Shown here in pieces: positions 1-8,574 of a stretch of 64,000 nt of DNA. Each line of letters starts with the position of its first letter. The stretch's first letter is position 1. Location of the stretch: NCBI GenBank assembly GCA_033857955.1, contig JAWVCW010000038.1, forward strand, positions 62,001 through 126,000, read 5' to 3'. The position numbers and the translations under genes were made by a program. This DNA is from Gaiellasilicea sp033857955 (GTDB taxonomy: Bacteria > Actinomycetota > Thermoleophilia > Gaiellales > Gaiellaceae). The notes beneath the pieces are model-generated. The model was not told where the DNA came from. It did no database searches and saw only the letters and a program-made list of their open reading frames with translations.

Positions 1-140
1 CGCACCCAGGCGACCCGGTAGCCGGTTTGCTCGAGGTAGGCGCTGACGAGCGAGCCGATCGACTCCTCGTCCTCGACGAGCAGGAGCTGCGGGCCCGGCG
101 TGGCCGCGGTGTTCGATCCCGCGGGCTCCGTCGCGGTCAT
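1..140 (-). CDS. Response regulator, N-terminal fragment (runs off window start)
   Basis: Only the first 46 or so codons are inside the window. After a 17-residue Ala/Pro/Thr-rich lead they read QLLVVEDEESIGSLVSAYLE, the first beta strand and acidic pocket (two Asp/Glu after the hydrophobic strand) of a CheY-like receiver domain. The phosphorylated Asp and any output domain lie outside. The ATG overlaps the stop of the preceding minus-strand gene (ATGA), so the two are probably co-transcribed and translationally coupled. Being a receiver is clear; the output class (OmpR or NarL type) cannot be told from here. Confidence 0.8.
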   Translation of the reverse strand, partial: MTATEPAGSNTAATPGPQLLLVEDEESIGSLVSAYLEQTGYRVAWV

Positions 141-532
141 CCCTTGCCGGCGCGAACCTCGGTTGCCGGGTTGTCGCCCTCGCGGATCACGGTCGCTCCC
201 ATCCCCTTCCGGAGAGCGGAGTATGCGGCAGGCTGCCCGCCGATGGTGATCGACGCGGACGATGCGACCGGAATCGTCACGAGGCTTCCGTCGCGCTCGC
301 GCAGGACAAGTGCCCCGCCGGCCTTGCTGCGGATCGTGCCGCGGTCGACGCGGTAGAGGTGCACGGCGCCGCCGTCCTTGACGAGAACATCGGCGCGGAC
401 GAGCGCGGGGCCGAAAAAGTAGCTTCCCAGCGAGCCCGGAAGCGCGAAGCCCGGCTGGGCGGCGAGCAGCACCGCGTTCACCAGCAGGAGTGCGGCAACA
501 GCCCAGAGTGCTTTCGATCGCCTCGGCTTCAT
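137..532 (-). CDS. Small exported or membrane-anchored protein of unknown function
   Basis: 131 residues. A basic N-terminus (MKPRRSK) is followed by a hydrophobic stretch at about residues 8-30, a signal peptide or single membrane anchor. The remainder is a short beta-rich domain (LVKDGGAVHLYRVDRGTIRS, then VLRERDGSLVTIPVAS) ending in ATVIREGDNP, which resembles small surface-exposed beta domains. No catalytic motif is visible. It is the upstream partner of a response regulator through an ATGA overlap, so it may belong to that signalling system, but its function is not recognised. Confidence 0.65.
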   Translation of the reverse strand: MKPRRSKALWAVAALLLVNAVLLAAQPGFALPGSLGSYFFGPALVRADVLVKDGGAVHLYRVDRGTIRSKAGGALVLRERDGSLVTIPVASSASITIGGQPAAYSALRKGMGATVIREGDNPATEVRAGKG

Positions 533-653
533 GCGCCCATTGTGGCCGACCTTCGTCAGCGTGTCGTGCCCTCCGTGTTATGGCGGTGTAAAACCCGGGT
601 CCAAATCAGGGCGAGAGGATTCGTAAAAGCGTTTTCGCGGTAGGAAACGATCT

Positions 654-1043
654 GTGCGCCGCCTACGCCTCGGGAGCCTGATCTGGCTAGGGCCGATCCT
701 TGCCGGACTCGGCCTAGGCGCCTACGTCCTCGTCGCCTGGCCTGAGCCCACGTTCCAGCTGATTCGGCTGCCCTACGGAGAGTCGACGCCGAAGACGCCC
801 AGCGTGGCGGTGGAGCGCCGCGCGCCGGCCGAACGGGTCGTGGCGAGCGTCGCTCGTGTCGTGACGCCGCCCCGGGCGCAGCTGGTCGCCGGCACGGGGC
901 AGAAGCGCGAGCTCGCCGGGCCGCCGCCTGTCGCTTCGGGCATCGAGCGGGATGGGTATCGGCCGGAGACTGCGGAGGAGCTCGGCGCGAAGCCCCTGCC
1001 GGGTATGTATCCGGGCGCTCCGAAGGTCACGCTGACGCGGTAG
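654..1043 (+). CDS. Hypothetical membrane-anchored protein
   Basis: 129 residues from a GTG. A hydrophobic helix at about residues 7-28 (LGSLIWLGPILAGLGLGAYV) follows a short Arg-rich N-terminus, giving a type II anchor or uncleaved signal. The exported part is rich in Pro, Ala, Val and Arg and looks unstructured. The third codon positions are G/C rich, which supports real coding. No strong ribosome binding site is seen. The 3' end overlaps the end of the convergent MFS gene by 17 bp. Function unknown. Confidence 0.5.
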   Translation: MRRLRLGSLIWLGPILAGLGLGAYVLVAWPEPTFQLIRLPYGESTPKTPSVAVERRAPAERVVASVARVVTPPRAQLVAGTGQKRELAGPPPVASGIERDGYRPETAEELGAKPLPGMYPGAPKVTLTR

Positions 1044-2283
1044 CTGCGGCCGTTCGTCGAATCGTCACCAGCTGGCGCGCGGTGAGCGCCGTCATCGCGA
1101 GCCCGGTCACGCCGGCGACCGTGAAACTGAGCTGTGTGCCGCCGACATCGACGAGCCAGCCGGCGAAGAGGCCGCCGATCGGCGCGAACCCGGCGAACGC
1201 CCAGAGATAGAGGCTGACGACTCGCCCGCGCAGGTGATCGGGCGCGTTGAGCTGGAGGATCGAGTTCGCGTTCGATGTCCAGAGCGTGAAGCAGGTGCCG
1301 GTGACGAAAAGGAGCACCGCGCACGCCCAGACCGTTGTGACCGGCGCGAGGGCGAGCAGCGAGAGGCTGAAGCCGCCCGTGCCGAGCACGAGCACCTTCC
1401 AGCTTGCGCGGCCGAGTGCCGCCGACAGCAGCGCCCCGAGGAGCGCACCGCCGCCGAAGAAGGCGGAGAGGATCCCGAACACCTCGGGGCCGGTGTGCAG
1501 CGTGGCCGAGGCGAGGAGCGGCAGGAGCACGTGGAAGTTGAAGCCCACCGTGCTGACCACGGTGACGATCAGGAGCACGAGGCGCATCTGCGGCGAGGCG
1601 AGCGCCCACGAGATGCCCTCGCGGATCCCCCGCATCATCGTCGGGGGCTCGGCGCTCCGCACGAGCGGGACGAGCTCCTCTTTCCGCATCATCAGCAGCC
1701 CGACGAGCACCGCGAGAAACGTGATCGTGTTGATCAGGAAGCACGTCCCGACGCCGAACCCGGCGATCACGACGCCGGCGACCGCGGGGCCGACGACACG
1801 TGAGGCATTGAAGAGGCTCGCGTTCAGGGCGACCGCATTCGGCAGCTCGTCGCGGCCGACCATCTGGAAGGTGAGGGCGTGGCGGCCGGGCGCATCGAAG
1901 ACGAGCGCCGTACCGGAGAGAACTGCGAGCAGGAAGACGAGCCACAGCGTCTGCGAGCCGGTGAGGACGAGCGCCGCGAGGATGGCGGAGAAGGTCATCG
2001 AGACGCTCTGCGTCGCGATCACGAGCTTGCGGTTGTCGATCCGGTCGGCGACGACACCGGCGACGAGGCCGAAGATCGTGAAGGGGAGAAAACGACAGAA
2101 CGCAAGCGCGCCGACAGCCAGAGGAGAATGGGTCAGCTCGACCACGAGCCAGGCCAGCGCGATGTTTTGCATCCAGGTGCCGCTGACCGAGATCACCTGG
2201 CCGGTGAAGAAGAGGCGATAGTTGCGGTGCCGGCGGAGGCTCGCGAACGTTCGCGCGTTCAGCGCGAGCAGTCCTGCCGTCAT
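1027..2283 (-). CDS. MFS efflux transporter
   Basis: 418 residues with about twelve hydrophobic segments, the usual size for a major facilitator exporter. The N-terminus (LRRHRNYRLFFTGQVISVSG, then TWMQNIALAW) is typical of the MFS_3 / enterobactin-exporter-like group, and the loop after helix 2 has the expected D-R-x-x-x-R-K pattern (VADRIDNRKLV). It would export small hydrophobic or siderophore-like compounds by proton antiport; the substrate is unknown. I chose the ATG at 2283 because it overlaps the marR stop (ATGA) and begins where family homology begins; an upstream extension is Arg-rich and antisense-like. It forms an operon with marR. Confidence 0.9.
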   Translation of the reverse strand: MTAGLLALNARTFASLRRHRNYRLFFTGQVISVSGTWMQNIALAWLVVELTHSPLAVGALAFCRFLPFTIFGLVAGVVADRIDNRKLVIATQSVSMTFSAILAALVLTGSQTLWLVFLLAVLSGTALVFDAPGRHALTFQMVGRDELPNAVALNASLFNASRVVGPAVAGVVIAGFGVGTCFLINTITFLAVLVGLLMMRKEELVPLVRSAEPPTMMRGIREGISWALASPQMRLVLLIVTVVSTVGFNFHVLLPLLASATLHTGPEVFGILSAFFGGGALLGALLSAALGRASWKVLVLGTGGFSLSLLALAPVTTVWACAVLLFVTGTCFTLWTSNANSILQLNAPDHLRGRVVSLYLWAFAGFAPIGGLFAGWLVDVGGTQLSFTVAGVTGLAMTALTARQLVTIRRTAAATASA

Positions 2284-2711
2284 AGAAGCCTCCCGAGCGG
2301 CTCGATCGCGGCTTCGACCGCCGCCAGCTCGTCGTCGTCGAGCCCTCGCAGGCGATCGGCGAGCCACGTCGTGCGGCGGGCGCGGACGCGCTTCAGCAGC
2401 CGCTCGCCCTCGTCGGTGAGCGTGAGGCCGACTCGGCGGCGGTCGCCTTCGTCGCGGACGCGCTCGAGCAGGCCGGCCTTCTCTAGCCGGTCGACGAGAC
2501 CGGAGAGCGCCGGGGCCGAGATGCGTTCCTCGGCGGCCAGCTCGCGCAGGCTCATGCCCGGGTTGCCGCGGATGAGCCAGAGAAGGGTGACCTGACGGCT
2601 CGTGACACCAAGCTGCTCGGTCTCCTGGCGCAGTTCGCGCGAGAGGCGCAGCAGCACGGGCCGCAGCTGATTGGCTACGGCGAGCGGGTCGGCGATAACG
2701 TCGTTAATCAT
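2280..2711 (-). CDS. MarR-family transcriptional regulator
   Basis: 143 residues, the normal MarR length. The winged helix-turn-helix is clear: VTSRQVTLLWLIRGNPGMSL leads into RELAAEERISAPALSGLVDR and then a wing with RDEGDRRRVGLTLTDEG, where D-x-R-R is the signature DNA-backbone contact. The ATG at 2711 sits inside a perfect odd palindrome and was preferred to longer upstream starts because family homology begins there. It heads the marR-MFS operon and is divergent from an MMPL exporter 68 bp away, so it probably represses both directions and itself. Ligand unknown. Confidence 0.88.
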   Translation of the reverse strand: MINDVIADPLAVANQLRPVLLRLSRELRQETEQLGVTSRQVTLLWLIRGNPGMSLRELAAEERISAPALSGLVDRLEKAGLLERVRDEGDRRRVGLTLTDEGERLLKRVRARRTTWLADRLRGLDDDELAAVEAAIEPLGRLL

Positions 2712-2734
2712 TAACCTGGTTATGAGTTTACCAG
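2703..2734. promoter_or_regulatory. Candidate MarR operator (two inverted repeats)
   Basis: The 69-bp divergent region between marR and the MMPL gene holds a perfect palindrome GTTAAT-C-ATTAAC at 2703-2715, overlapping the marR start codon, and a second inverted repeat CTGGT-N9-ACCAG at 2716-2734. Both stand out as AT-rich in a GC-rich setting. MarR dimers bind such 2-fold sites; assignment to this MarR is by position only. Confidence 0.5.
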
Positions 2735-2779
2735 ATCGATCCTTTTGCGCCTCCCCCGATCGGGTATTAGCGTGAAGAC

Positions 2780-4933
2780 ATGACCGAGCGGCTCGCGCGG
2801 TACGCGGCTCTCCACGCACAGCGGGTGCTCGCGATCTGGGGCGCAATCTTCGTCCTCTCGATCGCAGTCATCGGGCTGCTCCTCCCGTCCGCGATCACGA
2901 CCGACTCTCACGTCACCAGCAACCCGGAGTCGGAGCAGGGCTATGCCGCAATGGCACGGCACGCGCGTCCCTCGAACGACTTCGTCAACGAGCTGGTGCT
3001 CTTCCGCGCGCCCGGCAAGGACGTGACCACCGATCCGGAGGTGCGCGCTGAGGTCGAGAAGCTCGCAGCCGCGCTCGAGGCGACCGGCCGCACCTACAGG
3101 ATCACGACTCCCTACGGCTCCCACGACGCGAGCTTCTTCTCCCGCGACCACGACTCGGCGGTGCTCACGATCGGCATGGGCCCCGGCGCCGACGAGGGGA
3201 TCAAGGACGTGATCGACGTCGTCGAGGACGCCGACCGCGGTCCCTACGAGGTGGCGATCACGGGCGAGGCCACCGTGGCCTACGACCTGCTCAGGCTCTC
3301 GAACAAGGACCTGAAGGAAGGTGAGCTCTTCTTCGGCCTCCCGGCTGCGCTGATCGTGCTGCTGATCGTCTTCGGGGCGGTGGTCGCCTCGTTCGTGCCG
3401 CTGCTGCTGGCCATCGTCGCGATCGTGTTCGCGCTGGCCCTCACCGCGATCGTCGGCCAGGTGTGGGAGGTCTCGTTCTTCGTCGTCAACATGGTCTCGG
3501 GCATGGGCCTCGCGCTCGGCGTCGACTACGCGCTCTTCGTCGTGTCCCGCTTCCGGGAGGAGCGGGCACGCGGGGTCGAGAAGCTCGATGCCATCGCGGC
3601 GACCGGACGAAGCGCGAGCCGAGCGGTTCTCTTCAGCGGCACGGCGTTCGTGATCGCGCTCAGCGGGATGCTGCTCGTGCCGGACACGATCCTGCGCAGC
3701 CTCGCGCTCGGCGCAGTTTTCGTGGGCATTACCGCGGTCGGGGCGGCGACGACGCTCCTGCCTGCTGTGCTCGCGCTGCTCGGCGACCGGGTCGACGCGC
3801 TGCGGCTGCCGTTTCTCGGCCGCACCGCGGCGGGCGAGGCCCGCTTCTGGGGCTGGGTCGTCTCGCGTGTGCAGCGCCGGCCGCTCGCGTGCCTCCTCGC
3901 CTCGACGGCGCTGCTGGTCGCGCTGGCGCTGCCCGCGCTCGACCTCCGCACCGGCTCGGCCGGCGTGCGGACGATTCCGGACGGCTACCCCTCGAAGGAC
4001 GGCTTCAACGCGCTCGAGCGGGAGTTCGGCGTCGGCACCGTCGACTCGGCCCAGGTCGTGATCGAGGGCAGGCTCGACACCTCGACCCGCAACGGCATCA
4101 ACAGGCTCGTGCGCCTGCTCGGCGGCGATCGCTCCTTCCGCTCGCCGGAGGCCTCCACGTCACCCGACGGCAGCCTGGCGCTCGTCGAGGCTCAGGTCCG
4201 GGGCGACAGCAGCGACGAGGCTGCGGTGCAGGCGGTCGAGCGGCTGCGGGCGCACGTCGTGCCGAAGGCGATGGCCGGATCGGACGCGAATATCTACGTC
4301 ACGGGCGCGACGGCGGAAATCGTCGATTACCGGGAGATGATGAGGAGCTGGCTGCCCGTCGTCTTCCTCTTCGTCCTTGGCTTCAGCTTCGTGCTGCTCA
4401 CGATCGCGTTTCGCTCGGTCGTCGTGCCGGCGAAGGCGATCGTGCTCAACCTCCTGTCGGTGGGAGCCGCCTACGGCCTGATCGTGCTCGTCTTCCAGAA
4501 GGGTGCCGGCAACGAGCTCTTCGGGTTCCCGCAAGTCGAGTCGATCGAGGCGTGGCTGCCGCTCTTCCTTTTCTCCGTCCTCTTCGGACTCTCGATGGAC
4601 TACCACGTGTTCCTGCTCAGTCGCATTCGCGAGCACTACACGCAGACGGGCAACTCGAGCGAGGCGGTCGCGTACGGCGTCCGCACGACCGCGCGGCTTA
4701 TCACGGGCGCGGCGCTGATCATCATCGTCGTCTTCGCGGGCTTCGCCACGGGCGAGCTCGTGATGTTCCAGCAGATGGGCTTCGGGGTCGCAGTCGCGCT
4801 CCTGCTGGACGCAACGCTGATCCGCTCGGTGCTCGTCCCAGCGGCGATGGAGCTGCTCGGCGAACGCAACTGGTGGCTGCCGAGGTGGCTCGGCTGGCTA
4901 CCCCACTTCGAAGTCGAAGCCGGAGAGCGTTAG
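2780..4933 (+). CDS. MMPL-family RND transporter
   Basis: 717 residues, organised as two RND repeats, each with one helix, a large extracytoplasmic loop and five more helices. The proton-relay Asp-Tyr pairs of MmpL proteins are present in both halves: GLALGVDYALFVVSRFREE near residue 249 and FGLSMDYHVFLLSRIRE near residue 607. Members export lipids, siderophores or toxic compounds across the inner membrane of actinobacteria. It is transcribed divergently from marR-MFS, and the palindromes between them suggest joint control by MarR. Its 3' end overlaps the convergent dehalogenase gene by 4 bp. Substrate unknown. Confidence 0.93.
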   Translation: MTERLARYAALHAQRVLAIWGAIFVLSIAVIGLLLPSAITTDSHVTSNPESEQGYAAMARHARPSNDFVNELVLFRAPGKDVTTDPEVRAEVEKLAAALEATGRTYRITTPYGSHDASFFSRDHDSAVLTIGMGPGADEGIKDVIDVVEDADRGPYEVAITGEATVAYDLLRLSNKDLKEGELFFGLPAALIVLLIVFGAVVASFVPLLLAIVAIVFALALTAIVGQVWEVSFFVVNMVSGMGLALGVDYALFVVSRFREERARGVEKLDAIAATGRSASRAVLFSGTAFVIALSGMLLVPDTILRSLALGAVFVGITAVGAATTLLPAVLALLGDRVDALRLPFLGRTAAGEARFWGWVVSRVQRRPLACLLASTALLVALALPALDLRTGSAGVRTIPDGYPSKDGFNALEREFGVGTVDSAQVVIEGRLDTSTRNGINRLVRLLGGDRSFRSPEASTSPDGSLALVEAQVRGDSSDEAAVQAVERLRAHVVPKAMAGSDANIYVTGATAEIVDYREMMRSWLPVVFLFVLGFSFVLLTIAFRSVVVPAKAIVLNLLSVGAAYGLIVLVFQKGAGNELFGFPQVESIEAWLPLFLFSVLFGLSMDYHVFLLSRIREHYTQTGNSSEAVAYGVRTTARLITGAALIIIVVFAGFATGELVMFQQMGFGVAVALLLDATLIRSVLVPAAMELLGERNWWLPRWLGWLPHFEVEAGER

Positions 4934-5805
4934 CTCGCGACGAACCGCGCGATCCGTCTGCCGATCTCCTCGCCCTGGTCCTCCTGGAGGAAATGGCCGG
5001 CGCTCTTCACGGTCTCCGGCTCGAGGGCGCCCGGGATGTGCGCCGCGATCCGCTCGCCGGCACGCACCGAGAAGATCGGATCGGAGTCGGAGAAGAGGAC
5101 GAGCGCGGGCTTCTCCCAGCGCCCCAGCTGCTCGCGCACGGCCAGATGGGCGGGCGTGTCCGGGTGCTCGGGCGAGATCGGCACGAGCTCGGGGAACGCC
5201 AGGATCCCGGCCTTCGACTCCGGCACCGGCCAGGGCGCGCTGTAGGCGGCCTCGACCTCCTCGCTCATCGGCTGCACGGCTGAGATCTGGAGGAGCTTGC
5301 CGGGGAGCATCGTGGTGCCGAGCCTGCGCACCCAGTCGCGGAACCGCAGCCATTCCTCCGAGGGCGGCCGGCCGCCGCCGATGCCGGTGTTCATGATCAC
5401 GAGCCGGCCGACCCGGTCCGGCTGCTCGACGGCGAGGCGCAACCCGATCGGGCCGCCCCAGTCCTGCACGACCACCGTTGCGTCGCGCAAGTCGAGATGC
5501 TCGACGAGGCGAACGATCGACGCCGTGTGGAAGTCGTAGGAGTAGTCGTCGATCCGGAGCGGCTTGTCGGAGCGCCCGAAGCCGAAGTAATCGGGCGCGA
5601 TCGCGCGGGCGGCCGGGGTGAGCTCGGGAATGATCTTGCGGTATAGGTACGACCACGTCGGTTCGCCGTGGAGAAGCAGCACCGGCGGGCCGGAGCCTTC
5701 GTCGAGGTAGTGCATACGCAGGCCGTCCTGCTCGAGGTAATGCGGCTCGAAGTCGTAGCCGGGCAGGCCGCCGAACTGCTCGTCTGGGGTCCGATAGGCG
5801 TCCAC
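4930..5805 (-). CDS. Haloalkane dehalogenase (alpha/beta hydrolase)
   Basis: 291 residues from GTG, close to the family's usual 290-310. It hydrolyses carbon-halogen bonds through an alkyl-enzyme ester. The start (DAYRTPDEQFGGLPGYDFEP) is the family's characteristic N-terminus, which decides the start codon against a much longer upstream reading frame. Catalytic residues are visible: nucleophile Asp115 followed by halide-binding Trp116 (VVVQDWGG), the oxyanion segment HGEPTW at 46-51, the likely acid Asp242 (DSDPIFS) and base His271 (AGHFLQED). The lack of the epoxide-hydrolase Tyr pair was not tested, so an epoxide hydrolase activity is the main alternative. Confidence 0.85.
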   Translation of the reverse strand: MDAYRTPDEQFGGLPGYDFEPHYLEQDGLRMHYLDEGSGPPVLLLHGEPTWSYLYRKIIPELTPAARAIAPDYFGFGRSDKPLRIDDYSYDFHTASIVRLVEHLDLRDATVVVQDWGGPIGLRLAVEQPDRVGRLVIMNTGIGGGRPPSEEWLRFRDWVRRLGTTMLPGKLLQISAVQPMSEEVEAAYSAPWPVPESKAGILAFPELVPISPEHPDTPAHLAVREQLGRWEKPALVLFSDSDPIFSVRAGERIAAHIPGALEPETVKSAGHFLQEDQGEEIGRRIARFVAS

Positions 5806-5871
5806 TTCAGGTCTCCGCGAGCATTCTCTCTCTAGGCGTGGTTTTTGGTCGCTGCGGGAACGACCGCCGGG

Positions 5872-6870
5872 ATGGCCGAGCCTCCTCCACGCGTTCCGCC
5901 CGAGCCCGACGACGAGACGGTCGTCGTCCCACCGGCTGAGGAAACCGTTGCTGCCGACGACTGGGGTCCGGAGAGCGAGGTGTTCGTCGAGGAGACCGAA
6001 GCCGTGCCTCCGCGGCGCCGGTTGCCGGTCATCTGGCCCGGGTTGCTGGCCCTCCTGCTGCTCGTGCTGGCCGGTCTCGGCGCCGCCTATTTCTTGACGC
6101 GAGACGATGACAACGCCGCTGCGACCACCGCAACCACTCCGACGACTACCGCGACGACCGTCCCGACCACCACGACGGTGGCCGTGGTGCGCGTACCGGA
6201 CGTCGTCGGGACGACCTCGTCGGAGGCGACCAAGACGCTCAGGGACGCCGGCTTCGAGGTCAACGTCGTCGCCGTCCCATCGGATCGGCCGAGCGGTCAG
6301 GTCGTCGCCCAGGCTCCGGCCGCCGGCAAGCACGCAGACAAGGGCTCGACCGTCCGGCTGAATGTGGCTCAGAACATTGCGCAGACGACAACGTCCGCCA
6401 CGACCGCAACGACGGCAACGACCGAGACGAGCACCGCGCCGACCGCGACGACTCCCGCGCCCGAGCCGGCGACGGTGCCCGACGTGGTCGGCAAGGAGCT
6501 CGCCGACGCCGCCCGCGCCTTCAACAGCGAAGGCCTGAAGGCGGCGGTCGCGTATGTCCCGTCGGAGGAGGCCCGCGGACGAGTCGTCGCGCAGGCGCAG
6601 CCCGCCGGAACGCAGCGGAAGAAGGGCGACACGGTGCAGCTCAACGTCTCGACCGGCCCGAACCCGCCGGAGCAGACCCCGGTGCCCGACGTTGCGGGCA
6701 CGAAGCAGAACCCTGCGCGGCAGCAGCTCGCAGCCGCGGGGTTCGAGGTGCTGGCGCTCCAGCAGCACACGACCGACCGCTCGCGCGTGGGCTTCGTGCT
6801 CTCGCAGACGCCTTCGGGCGGCGCGAGCATTCCGCGCGGCTCGCTCGTCCTCCTGTACGTCGGCGCGTAG
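5872..6870 (+). CDS. Membrane-anchored PASTA-domain protein without a kinase domain
   Basis: 332 residues. A short acidic, Pro-rich cytoplasmic part (1-45) is followed by one membrane helix (LLALLLLVLAGLGAAYFL), then a Thr-rich linker and three PASTA repeats beginning VRVPDVVGTTSSEA, ATVPDVVGKELADA and TPVPDVAGTKQNPA. The first two repeats are separated by a second Thr-rich spacer. PASTA domains bind peptidoglycan fragments and normally form the outside of Ser/Thr kinases such as PknB; here no kinase is present, so this is a cell-wall sensor or structural protein. The ATG at 5872 was chosen; an in-frame TTG lies 27 bases earlier. It ends 2 bp from the convergent phoP-like gene. Confidence 0.82.
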   Translation: MAEPPPRVPPEPDDETVVVPPAEETVAADDWGPESEVFVEETEAVPPRRRLPVIWPGLLALLLLVLAGLGAAYFLTRDDDNAAATTATTPTTTATTVPTTTTVAVVRVPDVVGTTSSEATKTLRDAGFEVNVVAVPSDRPSGQVVAQAPAAGKHADKGSTVRLNVAQNIAQTTTSATTATTATTETSTAPTATTPAPEPATVPDVVGKELADAARAFNSEGLKAAVAYVPSEEARGRVVAQAQPAGTQRKKGDTVQLNVSTGPNPPEQTPVPDVAGTKQNPARQQLAAAGFEVLALQQHTTDRSRVGFVLSQTPSGGASIPRGSLVLLYVGA

Positions 6871-6872
6871 AG

Positions 6873-7568
6873 CTACTTCGGTGCGGGGTCGAGCTTGTAG
6901 CCGACGCCGTAGCGCGTCTGGATGAATGTGTTCGTCGACGAGCGCGCGTCGATCTTCTCCCGCAGCTTGCGGACGAAGACGTCGACCGTGCGGTCGCGAT
7001 GCGAAGCGCGCCGGCCCCAGACCCGCTGCAGCAGCTCGTCGCGGGTGAGGACGCGGCCCTGGTCGAGTGCGAGCGCATAGATCAGCCGGAACTCCGTCGG
7101 CGTCAGCTCCGCGCTCGCTCCGTCGATGTAGGCCTGGACGTTGCGCGGGTCGAGACGCAGCTCCTCGATCAGGATCTCGTCGCCGCGCCGGGGCTCCTGG
7201 GCGCGCGTGCCTCGCCGGGCGGCCGCCGCCACCCGCGCCGCGAGCTCCTTCATCGAGAACGGCTTGACCAGATAGTCGTCGGCCCCGAGCTCGAGCGCAT
7301 TGATCCTGTCGTGCTCGGTGCCGCGTGCGCTGACGACGACGATCGGCGTGCCGATCCCCTCGCCGCGCGCCTGCTCGATCACGCGCCAGCCGTCCATGCC
7401 GGGAAGCATCAGGTCGAGGACGCAGACGTCGGGTTGCTCGTAGCGGAGCCGGGCGAGTCCGGTCTCGCCGTTCGCGACGCCGACGGCGTCGAAGCCGGCT
7501 GCGGTCAGGTGGCGCGCCATGCCTTGGGCGATCACGTCGTCGTCTTCGATGATCAGAACCTTCGCCAC
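6873..7568 (-). CDS. phoP: OmpR/PhoB-type response regulator, likely PhoP of the phosphate system
   Basis: 231 residues. Receiver domain with acidic pocket IIEDDD at 7-11, phospho-acceptor Asp52 (VLDLMLPGMDGW) and the conserved Lys in DDYLVKPFS, then a winged-helix output domain (ELTPTEFRLIYALALDQGRV, RDRTVDVFVRKLREKI, YGVGYKL). It is divergent from a PhoR-like kinase and from the pst operon. A three-hexamer PHO-box array in its own orientation lies 35 bp upstream, indicating autoregulation. Family alone would also allow a RegX3 or PrrA type; the phosphate role comes from context and its promoter. Confidence 0.88.
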   Translation of the reverse strand: MAKVLIIEDDDVIAQGMARHLTAAGFDAVGVANGETGLARLRYEQPDVCVLDLMLPGMDGWRVIEQARGEGIGTPIVVVSARGTEHDRINALELGADDYLVKPFSMKELAARVAAAARRGTRAQEPRRGDEILIEELRLDPRNVQAYIDGASAELTPTEFRLIYALALDQGRVLTRDELLQRVWGRRASHRDRTVDVFVRKLREKIDARSSTNTFIQTRYGVGYKLDPAPK

Positions 7569-7602
7569 ATCTGAATCATGCAGTGAGCGTCTGGTGTAGG
7601 GG

Positions 7603-7630
7603 GGTGAACGAGTGGTAACGGGTTGGTGAA
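7603..7630 (-). promoter_or_regulatory. PHO-box array upstream of phoP
   Basis: Read on the minus strand, three hexamers TTCACC, GTTACC and TTCACC occur at 7625-7630, 7614-7619 and 7603-7608, exactly 11 bp apart. This is the direct-repeat spacing of PhoB/PhoP-type sites, one helical turn per monomer. The array faces phoP. Its outermost unit covers the in-frame TTG/GTG codons ahead of the kinase gene, which argues that the kinase starts further downstream. Confidence 0.8.
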
Positions 7631-7655
7631 CGGACGTCTGTTAGAACCGCCGTTG

Positions 7656-8570
7656 ATGGATGCTGACAGCGTGCGTGCGCAGGTTCTGCTCGAGGAGAGC
7701 CGCGAGGCAGTCGTCGTGCTCGACGGAGACAACGTCGTCCTCGTCGCGAGCCGGAGGGCGCGCCAGTCCCTCGGCGTCCGCGAGGGCGACGAGCTCAGCG
7801 CCGATCTCCTCCAGAGCGAGCGGGCGCTCGCCGTCCCGTACCGGGTCAACGGGCGCGAGGAGCGGCTCGTCTACCTCTCCCAGGCGGGCGACCTCGCCGC
7901 CTACGAGGAGTTGCGCTCGGGTTTCACGGCCGCGGTCTCGCACGAGCTGCGTACGCCGCTCGCCCGACTGCTCTCGCTGCTCGAGCTCGCCGGGCTGCCG
8001 GGCGAGGACGTGCCGGCGCTCGTCGAGCAGGCCCGCGGCGAGATCGACGCGATCCGCGAGCTGATCGACGAGGTGCTCTTCCTGGCGGAGCTCGAGTCGG
8101 GCACCAGGGTCGTCTCTCTCGGAGCGGAGCCCGTGCTGCCAGTGCTGCGCGAGGTGGCGGCCGAGCTCGAGGAGCAGGCCGCCCGGGCCGGCGTGGCGCT
8201 GCGCGTCGAGGGTGACGAGGACGCCACCGCGGAGGTACGGCCGCGGATGCTGCGCGTCGTTGCCCGGAACCTCGCCGAGAACGCGATCCGCTACGCCGGC
8301 CCGGGGACGAACGCGACGCTCTCGGTGCGGAGCGACGACGATGGCGTCGTCCTTCGGGTCGTCGACGACGGCGCGGGCGTCGACCAGGCCGACCTGCCGC
8401 GCCTCTTCGAGCGCTTCTACCGCGCTGACCGCTCGCGCGCCTCGCGGGGCACCGGCCTCGGGCTCGCAATCGTGAAGCATGTGGTCGCGTCCGCCGGCGG
8501 CACCGTCGAGGCGCACGGCGCACGCGGCCGGGGGCTCGAGATTCGCTGCTCGTTCCCCACCCGGTCGTAG
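7656..8570 (+). CDS. phoR: PhoR-like sensor histidine kinase without membrane segments
   Basis: 304 residues from the ATG at 7656. A PAS-like N-terminal segment (about 1-75) is followed by HisKA with phospho-acceptor His96 (VSHELRTPLARL), then HATPase_c with N box (NLAENAIRYA), G1 (DDGAGV), F box (LFERFYRADRSRASRGTGLG) and G2. No stretch is hydrophobic enough to cross the membrane, whereas usual PhoR/SenX3 proteins have one or two anchors; it is probably cytosolic and may read phosphate status through PstB/PhoU. It is divergent from phoP and 76 bp ahead of pstS1. In-frame TTG and GTG codons at 7623-7628 overlap a PHO box and were rejected as starts. Confidence 0.85.
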   Translation: MDADSVRAQVLLEESREAVVVLDGDNVVLVASRRARQSLGVREGDELSADLLQSERALAVPYRVNGREERLVYLSQAGDLAAYEELRSGFTAAVSHELRTPLARLLSLLELAGLPGEDVPALVEQARGEIDAIRELIDEVLFLAELESGTRVVSLGAEPVLPVLREVAAELEEQAARAGVALRVEGDEDATAEVRPRMLRVVARNLAENAIRYAGPGTNATLSVRSDDDGVVLRVVDDGAGVDQADLPRLFERFYRADRSRASRGTGLGLAIVKHVVASAGGTVEAHGARGRGLEIRCSFPTRS

Positions 8571-8574
8571 CTCC

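Noticed and set aside
4930..6768. 612-residue extension upstream of the haloalkane dehalogenase
   Set aside because: The extension runs antisense through the PASTA gene and is Arg/Gly-rich; family homology begins at the GTG at 5805.
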